A stretch of 64,000 nucleotides of DNA, taken from assembly GCF_003865035.1 (NCBI RefSeq), contig NZ_BHVZ01000001.1, forward strand, positions 1,100,949-1,164,948. Reading direction: 5' to 3'. Each line of letters opens with the position of its first letter. Positions within the stretch are counted from its first letter, which is position 1. The DNA comes from Anaerotignum faecicola (GTDB lineage: Bacteria > Bacillota > Clostridia > Lachnospirales > Anaerotignaceae). The notes under the pieces are model-generated. The model was not told the origin of the DNA. It ran no database searches and worked only from the letters and a program-made list of their open reading frames with translations. Position numbers and translations under genes: made by a program. Shown one piece after another: positions 46,755 through 55,803 of this stretch.

Positions 46755-49472
46755 ATGAAGCGCAAGTTCGCGTTAATCCTGTCTGCGGTGATGGCAGCTT
46801 CCAGCCTGCCCTTGACAGCCTATGCGGCAAATTTCAAGGACATCAACAATGTGCCTTGGGCAGGGGCGGAAACAGTCATCAACAGTGTGGCGGACAAGGG
46901 TCTTTTAAGCGGCTATGAGGACGGTACCTTCCGTGCGAAAAACAACGTGACCTACTGTGAGGCAATGCAGATGGTTTACAATGTGCTGGTGAAAACAGGG
47001 GTTGCAAAATCCATGGATGCGGTGGAGGCGTATGCCTACATGGGTACGCTGGATACATATCAGGTGCCGAAGTGGGCGCAGATGGCAGTTGCCTATGGGC
47101 TGAAGAACGGCATCATCGACATGCAGCTGGTGGCAACAAAATTTGCAGGCGGCAACACAGCGGCAACGAGAGAGGATGTTGCGCTGCTGTTCGGCAATGC
47201 GCTTGGGATGTATTACGACAAGGAAAAGGATGCGGCAGAGGCAAAGAAGTTTGCGGATTACTGGAGCATTTCCGGCGAGAGACTGGTGCAGATTGACCTT
47301 CTGAAAAGACTGGGCGTTGTGAGTGGGGACAACTACAACAACTTCAACCCCAAGAAGAACATCAACCGTGCGGAAATGGCTGTTATGCTGAACAAGACAA
47401 ACAGCATCCTGACAGAGGGCGTTGAGGAAAGCGGCACGATTACGAAAATCAATGTAAATGAAGGGAAATATTATTACATTCAGGTGAGCCTGGATAAGGG
47501 CGGCACAGAAGGCATCCAGGCTACTCTGGGCGAATTCCCCGTTTATGTAGGCAATACGACAGAAACTATCTCTCTGAGCAAGCTGAGCGAAGGGGATAAG
47601 GTTTCGATGGTACTCAGCGGCGGCAAGATTACTGCGCTGAGACAGACAAAGGGTACAACCAATCAGGAAAAATATGACCTAACAGGCTATGTGACGGCAT
47701 ATAAGGATGAAAAGATTTCCTTTGATAATGAAAATACAGGAGAATCTCTGAGTTTGAAGCTGGAAGGCGATGCAAAAATCTATGTGGGCGGGGAAAAGGT
47801 TTCTCGGACACAGATGAAACAGCTCTTGGAGGATCACCCTAATCAGTATGCTTTTGCAGGCATTAACACAACAATCGAGAGGGAAAAGGTAAACGGCAGT
47901 TATCAGGATGTGACACATGTACAGGAAATGTATATCACATTTATGGATGAATACACAACCTCCGGCGAGGTGGATACCTTTAATACAAACAGCGTGGTTG
48001 TAAAGCTGAACGGCAGCGGCAAGGAAAATTATTATTTTGCAGATAACTGTGTATTTTATATCGGCGACACAAAGAGCACGGCAGCGGCGCTGAAAAAGAT
48101 GGCAGACGAGGGCACAACCTATGTGAAGCTGACAAAGAATGCAAATGGCAAGGTATCCAAGATTATTATGTCCGAGGACACCTTTGCGGAAAACAAGAAG
48201 GACACAAGCAAGGTTTATACGGTAAAAAGCTTTACCACAAAGAAGATGATTCTGACACTGAACGGGGAGGAAACTACATATAATTTTGGCTCTGCAAATC
48301 CGGTAGAAAATATTCAGTTCTACAAATTTGCGTATGATTCTGATCAGAGTCCGAAGGATGGCGACTGGGAAGAACTGAAAAACGTAACTGCGGCGGAAAG
48401 TTTTGTGGACAATGCGGATGCAGATGATGATACTGTATACTGCAAGTTTGTGCTGAACCGTAGTGGCAAGCTGACAGGTGTTTATCTTTCCGGGTATGCA
48501 AGAGCGTGGTCTGTTGCCAGCGATGAAAAGACAGAGCGCAAGGGTACGGTTGCATCCATTCAGAATGACGTGTTGAAATTTAAGACTTCTTCCAACACAT
48601 ATACATTACAGACCAGATATGCAGACGGGGATATTAAGATTGGCAGTACGGAAACCGCATCCAAAAAGCTGCTGACAAGATTCGCAAATGACCCTGCAAT
48701 AGAACTGTATGCAGAAATCGTTGCGGACGGCAGCAACAAGATTCTGGAGGTTGACGCAAGACTGACAGCGGCAAGAGGTAAGCTTGTGGAACTCGACAGA
48801 GAGGATAAAATTATCAAGATTGAAACACCCGACGGCGGAGAATATAAGCTGAAAACAACCATCAAGCCGAAGCTGAAGGATGAGGATGACGATACCTTTA
48901 CACTGGATGATGTTGCAACGGCAAAATATGCAGGCGAGCCAATTAAGCTTGGCTTTAACAGCAGCGGTGTGGTAAATGAGATTGCACTGGAGAATGGCCC
49001 TAACAGTACAAACGGCTCTGTCAGAGTGAAAGGCATTGCGACAGCGGCAGATGATGGTTTGAAACTGGAAGGCAGCAGTAAAACCTATACATGGCTCAGC
49101 AACAAGAAAACAAACCTGCGCGTTTACGGTTCTCCCACAGAATCTCTGGATACAGTGAAGAAGATGATTGAAGATGATAAGGTAAAGGTTTATGTGGAAG
49201 CATCTCTGGATGATGATAACAGAGTGGAAAAGCTGACGGTTTATGTGAGAGAGGCGGCAGGTGAGCTGACCTCCTGTGATGAAAGCTATGTGCGCATCAA
49301 AACTGCAAGCGGCAATAAATTCTCCTTTGCACTGCCTGCGAAGCTGAAAAGCTGTAATGTGAAGGGATTGAATCAGAAGAACTTGAAAGACGGCGATGCG
49401 GACAACAGAGGCTATCATGTTAAGCTGACATTTGGCACAGACGGCGTAGTAAGCAATATTGCAAACAGCTAA
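46755..49472 (+). CDS. SLH-domain cell-surface protein with repeated beta domains
   Basis: 905 residues. Signal peptide MKRKFALILSAVMAASSLPL with cleavage near AYA-A. Residues 25-220 form S-layer homology repeats (FKDINNVPWAGAETVINSVA ... YEDGTFRAKNNVTYCEA; YNNFNPKKNINRAEMAVMLN), which bind pyruvylated wall polymer. The rest is about seven repeats of roughly 90-100 residues, each opening with a GxI/V turn: SGTITKINVNEGKY, TGYVTAYKDEKISF, SGEVDTFNTNSVVV, KGTVASIQNDVLKF, RGKLVELDREDKII, VKGIATAADDGLKL, AGELTSCDESYVRI. Probably an abundant surface-layer or wall protein. Confidence 0.9.
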   Translation: MKRKFALILSAVMAASSLPLTAYAANFKDINNVPWAGAETVINSVADKGLLSGYEDGTFRAKNNVTYCEAMQMVYNVLVKTGVAKSMDAVEAYAYMGTLDTYQVPKWAQMAVAYGLKNGIIDMQLVATKFAGGNTAATREDVALLFGNALGMYYDKEKDAAEAKKFADYWSISGERLVQIDLLKRLGVVSGDNYNNFNPKKNINRAEMAVMLNKTNSILTEGVEESGTITKINVNEGKYYYIQVSLDKGGTEGIQATLGEFPVYVGNTTETISLSKLSEGDKVSMVLSGGKITALRQTKGTTNQEKYDLTGYVTAYKDEKISFDNENTGESLSLKLEGDAKIYVGGEKVSRTQMKQLLEDHPNQYAFAGINTTIEREKVNGSYQDVTHVQEMYITFMDEYTTSGEVDTFNTNSVVVKLNGSGKENYYFADNCVFYIGDTKSTAAALKKMADEGTTYVKLTKNANGKVSKIIMSEDTFAENKKDTSKVYTVKSFTTKKMILTLNGEETTYNFGSANPVENIQFYKFAYDSDQSPKDGDWEELKNVTAAESFVDNADADDDTVYCKFVLNRSGKLTGVYLSGYARAWSVASDEKTERKGTVASIQNDVLKFKTSSNTYTLQTRYADGDIKIGSTETASKKLLTRFANDPAIELYAEIVADGSNKILEVDARLTAARGKLVELDREDKIIKIETPDGGEYKLKTTIKPKLKDEDDDTFTLDDVATAKYAGEPIKLGFNSSGVVNEIALENGPNSTNGSVRVKGIATAADDGLKLEGSSKTYTWLSNKKTNLRVYGSPTESLDTVKKMIEDDKVKVYVEASLDDDNRVEKLTVYVREAAGELTSCDESYVRIKTASGNKFSFALPAKLKSCNVKGLNQKNLKDGDADNRGYHVKLTFGTDGVVSNIANS

Positions 49473-49488
49473 TCAAGAAAATTAAAAA

Positions 49489-49522
49489 AGAGAAGGAGAG
49501 CGAATTACCGCTCTCCTTTTTC
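49489..49522 (+). terminator. Terminator of the SLH gene
   Basis: GGAGAGCG / CGCTCTCC stem followed by TTTTTC. Confidence 0.9.
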
Positions 49523-49531
49523 TGTGGGGGA

Positions 49532-49590
49532 TTGACAGGGGGAGGATAAAAGTGTAAAATTACACTAAGTTAAAAAGTGTAAATTTACAC
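49532..49590 (+). promoter_or_regulatory. Promoter with two palindromic operators
   Basis: -35 TTGACA (49532-49537), 17-base spacer, -10 TAAAAT (49555-49560). Operator 1 GTGTAAAATTACAC (49552-49565) covers the -10; operator 2 GTGTAAATTTACAC (49577-49590) is a perfect 14-bp palindrome with centre 25 bases downstream. It is a clear repressor-binding layout. Confidence 0.88.
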
Positions 49591-49616
49591 CGATTATGCC
49601 GAGGAGGAGGTCTTTC

Positions 49617-50093
49617 ATGAAACGAGACATCAAGCTGTACAACCTGATTTTCCCGATGTGGGGAATATATTTCTATGCCATTTTGTTTCCGTATTTTTTT
49701 GTGCTTTTGCTGCCGGCGAATTTTATTGTGGATACGGTAATGCTGCTGCTTCTGTTTTTCCTGTTCAAGGTGCCGGAGAAAAAGGAGCTTTACCGGAGGG
49801 GCATTTGGAAAGCATGGGGCTTTGGATTTCTGGCGGATTTTCTGGCGGCAGGGGTTCTGGTCATCATCAGCAGTGCGGTTTCGCTGCCATTTCATATATA
49901 TGCGCCGTTTTCCTCTGTGGGGGCATTTTTATTTGCAACGGTTGGCGTAGTTCTGGCAGGGGTACTGATTTACTTTTTCCATATAAAGTTCGTATGGAAG
50001 GGGATTTTATTAGAGGAAGGAAAGAAAAAGAAAATCGCACTGGGGATGGCGATACTGACGGCACCGTACCTGATGTATCTGTCGCCGCTATAA
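49617..50093 (+). CDS. Four-to-five-helix membrane protein of an XRE-controlled pair
   Basis: 158 residues, mostly hydrophobic: KLYNLIFPMWGIYFYAILFP, FVLLLPANFIVDTVMLLLLF, FLADFLAAGVLVIISSAVSL, GAFLFATVGVVLAGVLIYFF. No catalytic motif and no family that I can name. GAGGAGG is seven bases before the ATG at 49617. The XRE gene starts 17 bases after its stop. The promoter has two operator palindromes. Confidence 0.75.
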   Translation: MKRDIKLYNLIFPMWGIYFYAILFPYFFVLLLPANFIVDTVMLLLLFFLFKVPEKKELYRRGIWKAWGFGFLADFLAAGVLVIISSAVSLPFHIYAPFSSVGAFLFATVGVVLAGVLIYFFHIKFVWKGILLEEGKKKKIALGMAILTAPYLMYLSPL

Positions 50094-50109
50094 GAAGGGA
50101 AGAAGGAGC

Positions 50110-50559
50110 ATGACGAAGAAGGAATTTGCCGCGGCACTGGACAGTGCATTGAAGGCGGTGCGGAAGGAATATGGATTTACGCAGGAAAAAATGGCGGCGG
50201 TGCTTGGGATTTCCAAAAAGACCCTTGTGGAGATTGAGAAGGGGCGCAGCTCTCTGGGATGGACGGGTGCGGCGGCATTTGCGGCAATTTTCCGCGAAAG
50301 CTGTATTTTGCAGGCGCAGTTCGGCGGAGATTTGGATGATTTGGTGGAGGCGCTTGCCTTTGCGGAGGCAGAGCCGCAGTACCCGAAAACAATGGGCGGA
50401 AGGGTCTGGTGGAGAGAGATATGGAAGGAGAAGGGGTATCGGATACAGCAGAATGTGGTTTCGGGGCATTTTCGCTTACTGGATAGAGAGAATCGGCGGC
50501 TGATGGCTTCGTTTACACTGGAGCGAGTGATGGAGCGGTTAAAAGAGGAATTGCAGTAA
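50110..50559 (+). CDS. XRE-type regulator, second gene of the operator-controlled operon
   Basis: 149 residues. N-terminal HTH (ALKAVRKEYGFTQEKMAAVL, GISKKTLVEIEKGRSSLG); then a helical middle (GDLDDLVEALAFAEAEPQYP) and a C-terminal part GGRVWWREIWKEKGYRIQQN and VVSGHFRLLDRENRRLMASF that looks like a small beta sensor domain. It is the likely ligand of the GTGTAAATTTACAC operators upstream, giving autoregulation. The signal is unknown. Confidence 0.82.
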   Translation: MTKKEFAAALDSALKAVRKEYGFTQEKMAAVLGISKKTLVEIEKGRSSLGWTGAAAFAAIFRESCILQAQFGGDLDDLVEALAFAEAEPQYPKTMGGRVWWREIWKEKGYRIQQNVVSGHFRLLDRENRRLMASFTLERVMERLKEELQ

Positions 50560-50688
50560 GCGTATGGGTACAAAATGATGGATTGCACCGATACAATTAT
50601 TTGTTTTACTGTGCTGCTACTGGCGGACAGACAATGGATATGATATCCTTACGATAACGAAAAAACAAGTAAGGTGGGAGATGCAAAA

Positions 50689-51210
50689 ATGAAAACGAAA
50701 GAGCTTTGTATTCACGGCTTGCTGATTGCTTTGGTGGCAGTCTGCACGATGGTATTCCAGATTCCTGTTTCCGCAACACAGGGCTATGTACACCTGGGGG
50801 ACAGCATGATTCTTCTGGTCGGGGTATTCTTCGGGGCAAGATACGGCATGGTTGCCGGCGGTATTGGCTCCGCACTGGCGGATGTTCTGAGCGGCTACAG
50901 CCATTGGGCACCCTTTACGCTGATTATCAAGGGTCTGATGGGCTGGCTGATTGGTAAGATTGCATCCGGCGCAGGCAGCAGAGCGAAATTCTACACAGGG
51001 CGCAACCTGTTGGCGGCTTTTGTTGGCGTTGCATGGATGGTATTCGGCTACTTTATCGGCGGCGGTATTTTGAAGAGCAGCTTTGCGGTAGCGGCAACCT
51101 CTATTCCCGAAAACATTGTACAGGGCGTAGCAGGTGCAGTGATTTTCTTTGTGGTAGGCGCAGCGTTCCACAAGGCGAATATTTATAAGATAGTTTCAGA
51201 ACAACAATAA
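50689..51210 (+). CDS. ECF transporter S component (COG4720-like)
   Basis: 173 residues, six hydrophobic helices: MKTKELCIHGLLIALVAVCT, GYVHLGDSMILLVGVFFGAR, GGIGSALADVLSGYSHWAPF, TLIIKGLMGWLIGKIAS. The HLGD and GSALADxLSGY motifs match the ECF-type riboflavin/pyridoxine-like S components of the DUF1393 type. Vitamin cargo is unknown and no riboswitch is recognisable in the 130-base leader. The shared EcfA/A'/T module is not in the window. A terminator follows. Confidence 0.82.
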   Translation: MKTKELCIHGLLIALVAVCTMVFQIPVSATQGYVHLGDSMILLVGVFFGARYGMVAGGIGSALADVLSGYSHWAPFTLIIKGLMGWLIGKIASGAGSRAKFYTGRNLLAAFVGVAWMVFGYFIGGGILKSSFAVAATSIPENIVQGVAGAVIFFVVGAAFHKANIYKIVSEQQ

Positions 51211-51246
51211 AGGAAAATATAAAATGAATATTTGATGCGTACTTAG

Positions 51247-51283
51247 AAAGACCGAAGGAGCTCCTCCTTCGGTTTTTCTTTTG
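51247..51283 (+). terminator. Terminator after the ECF S component
   Basis: ACCGAAGGAG / CTCCTTCGGT stem followed by TTTTCTTTT. Confidence 0.9.
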
Positions 51284-51340
51284 CACCCGTTGACCGAGAG
51301 AGCAACGATGTGATACGATGACGGGAAAGGAGGTTTTGAG

Positions 51341-51886
51341 ATGGAACGGTTTTTTGAGATGGAAGGGCAGCTTTTGCTTTGGATACGGGAGGTTTTTGCA
51401 AGCCCTGTTATGGATAAAATTATGATTTTTATTTCCTCTCTGGCGAACAAGGGGATGCTCTGGATTGGGATTGGCGTGGTGCTTCTGCTGCTTGGCGTAA
51501 AGGGACGAAAATGGAGCAATCGCGGGCTACTGGTGCTGCTTTCTCTGGCATTCAATATGGTTATCTGCAATCTTCTGCTGAAGCCCTTGGTGGCGCGCAC
51601 GCGACCGTATGACCTGCTGGGGTACGAGATTCTGGTGCGCAGGCTGGGGGATTATTCCTTTCCTTCCGGACACACCTCGGCATCCTTTGCGGCGGCAACG
51701 GCGATTTATGCCATTGACCGCAGATGGGGAGCGGCGGCGTATGTGCTGGCGGCACTGATTGGATTTTCCCGTCTGTATTTGGGGGTACACTTTCCGACGG
51801 ACGTTCTGGCAGGGGCGGTTGTAGGGATTCTGGCGGCAAAGGCGGCGCAGTGTCTTTTGGAGAAAAAAATGCATTTCAATAAATAA
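51341..51886 (+). CDS. PAP2-family membrane phosphatase
   Basis: 181 residues with five or six helices and the three PAP2 signatures: KPLVARTRP, FPSGHTSASF and SRLYLGVHFPTD. It hydrolyses lipid phosphates such as undecaprenyl pyrophosphate or phosphatidate at the outer membrane face. AAAGGAGG precedes the ATG at 51341. Single gene. The precise substrate is not decidable. Confidence 0.92.
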   Translation: MERFFEMEGQLLLWIREVFASPVMDKIMIFISSLANKGMLWIGIGVVLLLLGVKGRKWSNRGLLVLLSLAFNMVICNLLLKPLVARTRPYDLLGYEILVRRLGDYSFPSGHTSASFAAATAIYAIDRRWGAAAYVLAALIGFSRLYLGVHFPTDVLAGAVVGILAAKAAQCLLEKKMHFNK

Positions 51887-51963
51887 GATATCTTATTTTT
51901 TAAATTTAAACTGGTTATCTTTTGATAAAAGATTGAAAATATTGCAGAAAAATGGAAAAAATA

Positions 51964-51992
51964 TTGCAAACCGGCTTATTTTAAGATAAAAT
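51964..51992 (+). promoter_or_regulatory. Promoter of the AEC transporter
   Basis: -35 TTGCAA (51964-51969), 17-base spacer, -10 TAAAAT (51987-51992). Confidence 0.7.
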
Positions 51993-52049
51993 GGAAGTCG
52001 CTATAAAAAATATGAGAGATAGAAGATAAGAGGAAGGAAGTTTAGAGCA

Positions 52050-52979
52050 ATGGCGATACCTGTAATTTATCAGCTCATTACGATGGTCATTTTGATGATT
52101 ATCGGCGTGGTGCTGCACAAGAAGAATTTTCTGTCACTGACGAATGCGAAGGGGCTTTCTATCGTGCTGACGCGCGTGGCGGTTCCCTGTAACATGGTAG
52201 TTCTGCTGCAAAGGGAATATTCTCCTGAGATTTTCAAGGGCTTTCTGGTGACCTGCGGTGCGACGTATCTGATGTGCTGCATCGGTGCGCTGCTGTTCTT
52301 TATTGTCGGCAAGGCGATGAAAATGCAGCCGAAGGAGCTGGGGCTATTCAGCGGCGGCGGCGTTTACAGCAACGTTATTTTTATGGGGCAGCCGTTGATT
52401 ATGGCAATGTACGGCGTAGAGGGACTGATTTTCTGCGTAGCTGTCATGTTTACCTGCAATGTATTCCTGTTTACCGTCTGCTCTGTGCTGTTTGCAATGG
52501 GCAGTGATTTGAAAAAATCCGCATTGCAGATGCTCAAGGATGCGTTTATCAACCTAATCTGCCTTTCTGCGATTATCGGCGTATTCTGCTTTGTGAACTC
52601 GATTTCTCTGCCGCAGCCTATTTTTGATGTGCTGCAGTATTCCGCAAATACAACTGTCTGCCTTTCCATGATTTACATTGGGTCTTTGCTGGCGGCGGCG
52701 AATGTGCGCGAAATCTTCAAGGATAAAAAGGTTTATATTTTCAGCTTCCTTACGCTGATTATTATGCCCATCATTACGAAGCTCATCTGCGGAACCTTCA
52801 TGAGCGGCATGGCACTGAGCGTACTGGTGGTGCTGATGGGGACACCTGCGGCGGCGGCGTTGCCCTCCTTTGCAGACCTTTACGGCAATGATGAGAAGAG
52901 AGCATCGGAATATGCCTTTGTTTCCACAATTCTTTCTGTTATCACACTGCCGCTGGTGGCGCAGTTCCTGTGTCAATAA
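52050..52979 (+). CDS. AEC-family (auxin efflux carrier-like) transporter
   Basis: 309 residues, ten or so helices in two repeats. N-terminal VIYQLITMVILMIIGVVLHK and NAKGLSIVLTRVAVPCNMVV; the second half has STTVCLSM-like ANTTVCLSMIYIGSLLAAA and GTPAAAALPSFADLYGNDEK, both typical of AEC carriers. Relatives export or import organic acids and amino acids (for example malate carriers). Transcribed alone, terminator after. Confidence 0.9.
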   Translation: MAIPVIYQLITMVILMIIGVVLHKKNFLSLTNAKGLSIVLTRVAVPCNMVVLLQREYSPEIFKGFLVTCGATYLMCCIGALLFFIVGKAMKMQPKELGLFSGGGVYSNVIFMGQPLIMAMYGVEGLIFCVAVMFTCNVFLFTVCSVLFAMGSDLKKSALQMLKDAFINLICLSAIIGVFCFVNSISLPQPIFDVLQYSANTTVCLSMIYIGSLLAAANVREIFKDKKVYIFSFLTLIIMPIITKLICGTFMSGMALSVLVVLMGTPAAAALPSFADLYGNDEKRASEYAFVSTILSVITLPLVAQFLCQ

Positions 52980-53035
52980 GGAGTGGGGCGAAAGCAGGAC
53001 TTCGGCTTGCACGGATATGAAAATAAACAATAGGA

Positions 53036-53078
53036 AAAAAGAACTCTCTCCGGTTATTTGGGGAGAGTTTTTTGGATT
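53036..53078 (+). terminator. Terminator of the AEC gene
   Basis: AACTCTCTCC / GGGGAGAGTT stem followed by TTTT. Confidence 0.85.
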
Positions 53079-53169
53079 GTACGGGCGGAAAAACAGCCTG
53101 CTTGTGCAGATTGTTCAAAAATAACAAAAATTGTATACAAAATTAGTACAACTGTGTGGAGGATGTGAC

Positions 53170-53199
53170 TTGATTTTTGGAAACCCTTTCGTTTATACT
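53170..53199 (+). promoter_or_regulatory. Promoter of the membrane pyrophosphatase
   Basis: -35 TTGATT (53170-53175), 18-base spacer, -10 TATACT (53194-53199). Confidence 0.65.
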
Positions 53200-53472
53200 T
53201 AGTTGTGGGACAGAATATGACTTGACCCGCAGGGAACGCATGAAAAATGATACACGTCGATTCCCCTTGCGCCATCAAAAACAGGGCTTTCTGGTGCAGA
53301 AGGATTTGGCTGTGTATTTGTTTTTTTCGGAGCTTTTCCGGCAGAACCGACCGGAGGGGTGCGAAGGGCGCTCCTGTGGGAACTGATTTTCCGCCCCGGC
53401 GGGAAGGAAGTTATATTCCGCATTTTTATTATTATCCACATTCTAAATTTTTTAAGAAACAGGGGGATTATT
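53200..53472 (+). other. Long untranslated leader of the pyrophosphatase gene
   Basis: About 270 bases from promoter to ATG. The reading frame of the gene is open through the last 114 bases, but the ribosome site AGGGGG is only at the end. It holds a stem TTCCGCC/GGCGGGAA (about 53388-53405), a GGGCTTTCTGG-type stem and other G-rich blocks. I recognise no riboswitch class. Confidence 0.5.
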
Positions 53473-55452
53473 ATGGCAAGTTTAATCTATCTGGCGCCTG
53501 TACTTGGTATCGTGGCGCTGCTGTTTGCTTTCGTCCTGGCAGGTAAGGTTAACAAAATGGACGAGGGTACAGACAGAATGCAGGAAATCGCTGCAAGCAT
53601 CAGAGAGGGTGCAAGAGCGTTCCTGTCCGCAGAATACAAAATTCTGGTTATCTTCGCAGCTGTACTGTTTATTCTGATTGGCTTCGGCGTAAGCTGGCCT
53701 ACAGCAATCTGCTTCGTTGTTGGTGCAATCTTCTCCACACTGGCAGGCTTCTTCGGTATGACAGTTGCAACAAATGCAAACGTAAGAACTGCAAATGCAG
53801 CTAGAACAGGCGGTATGAACAAAGCCCTGTCTATCGCATTCAGCGGCGGCGCAGTTATGGGTATGTGCGTAGTTGGTCTGGGCCTTCTGGGCGTAGGCGC
53901 AATCTATGTATTGACAGGCAATGCAGACATCCTGTTCGGTTTCTCTCTGGGTGCTTCCTCCATCGCTCTGTTCGGCCGTGTTGGCGGCGGTATCTACACA
54001 AAGGCTGCCGACGTTGGTGCTGACCTGGTAGGTAAGGTTGAAGCAGGTATCCCTGAGGATGACCCTCGTAACCCCGCAGTTATCGCCGATAACGTAGGCG
54101 ACAACGTTGGTGACGTTGCAGGTATGGGTGCTGACCTGTTTGAATCCTATGTTGGTTCCGTTATCTCTGCAATCACACTGGGTCTGGTATACTACAGCGC
54201 AGAAGGCGCTCTGTATCCTCTGGTACTGGCAGCAGTTGGTATTCTGGCTTCCATCATCGGTACATTCTTTGTTAAGGGTGATGAAAACGCAAACCCTCAC
54301 AAGGCTCTGAAGACAGGCTCCTATACAGCAGCAATTCTGGTTGCGATTGTATCTGTGATTCTGTCCAAAACCTGCTTTGGCAACATGAAGGCTGCCATCG
54401 CAGTTATCGCCGGTCTGATCGTTGGTCAGATTATCGGTATCATCACAGAAATCTACACCTCCGGTGATTACAAATCCGTTAAGAAGATTGCAGACCAGTC
54501 CGAAACAGGCCCTGCAACCACAATCATTTCCGGTCTGGCTGTAGGTATGGAATCCACAGCTATCCCCATCATCCTGATCTGCGTAGGTATCTACATTGCA
54601 TACACCGTATGTGGTCTGTATGGTATCGCTCTGTCCGCAGTAGGTATGCTGGCAACAACAGGTATCACTGTAGCGGTTGACGCTTACGGCCCTATCGCCG
54701 ATAACGCAGGTGGTATCGCAGAAATGGCAGGTCTGGATCATTCCGTAAGAAACATCACAGATAAGCTGGACGCAGTTGGTAACACAACAGCAGCTATGGG
54801 TAAAGGCTTCGCAATCGGTTCCGCAGCACTGACAGCACTGGCTCTGTTCGTATCCTATGCAGAGGCTGTTGGCCTGTCCACAATCGACATGCTGAATCCT
54901 CGTGTTATCATCGGTCTGCTGATCGGTGGTATGCTGCCCTTCCTGTTCTCCGCATTCACAATGCAGTCCGTAGGGAAAGCTGCATTTGAAATGATTGAAG
55001 AAGTAAGAAGACAGTTCCGTACCATCCCCGGCATCATGGAAGGTACAGGCAAGCCCGACTACAAGAAATGCGTAGAAATTTCCACAACAGCAGCACTGAA
55101 GGAAATGCTGGTTCCCGGTATCATGGCAGTTGCAGCTCCTCTGGTAGTTGGTCTGCTGCTGGGCGTTGATGCACTGGGCGGCCTGCTTGCAGGTGCTCTG
55201 GTAACAGGTGTTATGATGGCTATCTTCATGTCCAATGCCGGCGGTGCATGGGACAATGCGAAGAAGTACATTGAAGAAGGCAACCACGGCGGTAAAGGCT
55301 CCGATGCACACGCAGCAGCCGTTATCGGTGATACCGTTGGTGACCCCTTCAAGGATACTTCCGGTCCTTCCATCAACATCCTGATCAAACTGATGACAGT
55401 TGTATCTCTGGTATTCGCGCCTCTGTTCCTGGCAGTTGGCAGCCTGCTGTAA
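53473..55452 (+). CDS. hppA: K+-dependent membrane-bound pyrophosphatase (ion pump)
   Basis: 659 residues, about sixteen helices. It couples PPi hydrolysis to H+ or Na+ export. The pyrophosphate site is visible in [20 protein letters not shown] and [20 protein letters not shown], and again in [17 protein letters not shown]. The K+ determinant [10 protein letters not shown] (436-445) has Ala and Gly where K+-independent enzymes carry Lys and Thr, so this is the K+-stimulated class; H+ against Na+ cannot be decided by eye. Codon usage is strongly biased to C/T-ending, high-expression codons unlike most neighbours. The next gene, ppdK, also handles PPi. Confidence 0.95.
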   Translation: MASLIYLAPVLGIVALLFAFVLAGKVNKMDEGTDRMQEIAASIREGARAFLSAEYKILVIFAAVLFILIGFGVSWPTAICFVVGAIFSTLAGFFGMTVATNANVRTANAARTGGMNKALSIAFSGGAVMGMCVVGLGLLGVGAIYVLTGNADILFGFSLGASSIALFGRVGGGIYTKAADVGADLVGKVEAGIPEDDPRNPAVIADNVGDNVGDVAGMGADLFESYVGSVISAITLGLVYYSAEGALYPLVLAAVGILASIIGTFFVKGDENANPHKALKTGSYTAAILVAIVSVILSKTCFGNMKAAIAVIAGLIVGQIIGIITEIYTSGDYKSVKKIADQSETGPATTIISGLAVGMESTAIPIILICVGIYIAYTVCGLYGIALSAVGMLATTGITVAVDAYGPIADNAGGIAEMAGLDHSVRNITDKLDAVGNTTAAMGKGFAIGSAALTALALFVSYAEAVGLSTIDMLNPRVIIGLLIGGMLPFLFSAFTMQSVGKAAFEMIEEVRRQFRTIPGIMEGTGKPDYKKCVEISTTAALKEMLVPGIMAVAAPLVVGLLLGVDALGGLLAGALVTGVMMAIFMSNAGGAWDNAKKYIEEGNHGGKGSDAHAAAVIGDTVGDPFKDTSGPSINILIKLMTVVSLVFAPLFLAVGSLL

Positions 55453-55471
55453 TGAGATAAAGCAAGATAAA

Positions 55472-55507
55472 GGGAAAGCAGCCCGTTTTATGGGCTGCTT
55501 TTTTTCG
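55472..55507 (+). terminator. hppA terminator
   Basis: AAAGCAGCCC / GGGCTGCTTT stem followed by seven T. The 300 bases that follow are A/T rich up to the ppdK promoter. Confidence 0.9.
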
Positions 55508-55634
55508 TGCCGCAAAAGCGGTATTTTATGTCGAAAAAAAGGAAATGAAAGCTTTTATTTTGCGGTATGCGATGTATCAAAAAAGAGTGGGGCAAAAAAT
55601 GTCCCGATTTTTTCAAAAAATACAAAATACACTC

Positions 55635-55663
55635 TTGTGCAACGGGGAAATTTGGGGTATTCT
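55635..55663 (+). promoter_or_regulatory. ppdK promoter
   Basis: -35 TTGTGC (55635-55640), 17-base spacer, -10 TATTCT (55658-55663). The 140-base leader contains a CTTGC/GCAAG stem at about 55740-55756. Confidence 0.55.
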
Positions 55664-55803
55664 TAGCATAGGGAAGAATTTTCCTCGCGGCACAGAAGAG
55701 TTGCAAAAGTGGTAATTGTTTTTAACAGAATGTTTCTGCCTTGCTTTGCGGCAAGGGCAGGAATCGGAATTTACCCAAAATTGATTACAGGAGGTAATGA
55801 GTA

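Noticed and set aside
53482-55515. 677-codon open frame antisense to hppA
   Set aside because: Cys/Gln/His-rich nonsense protein created by the biased codons of hppA; no ribosome site and no family likeness.
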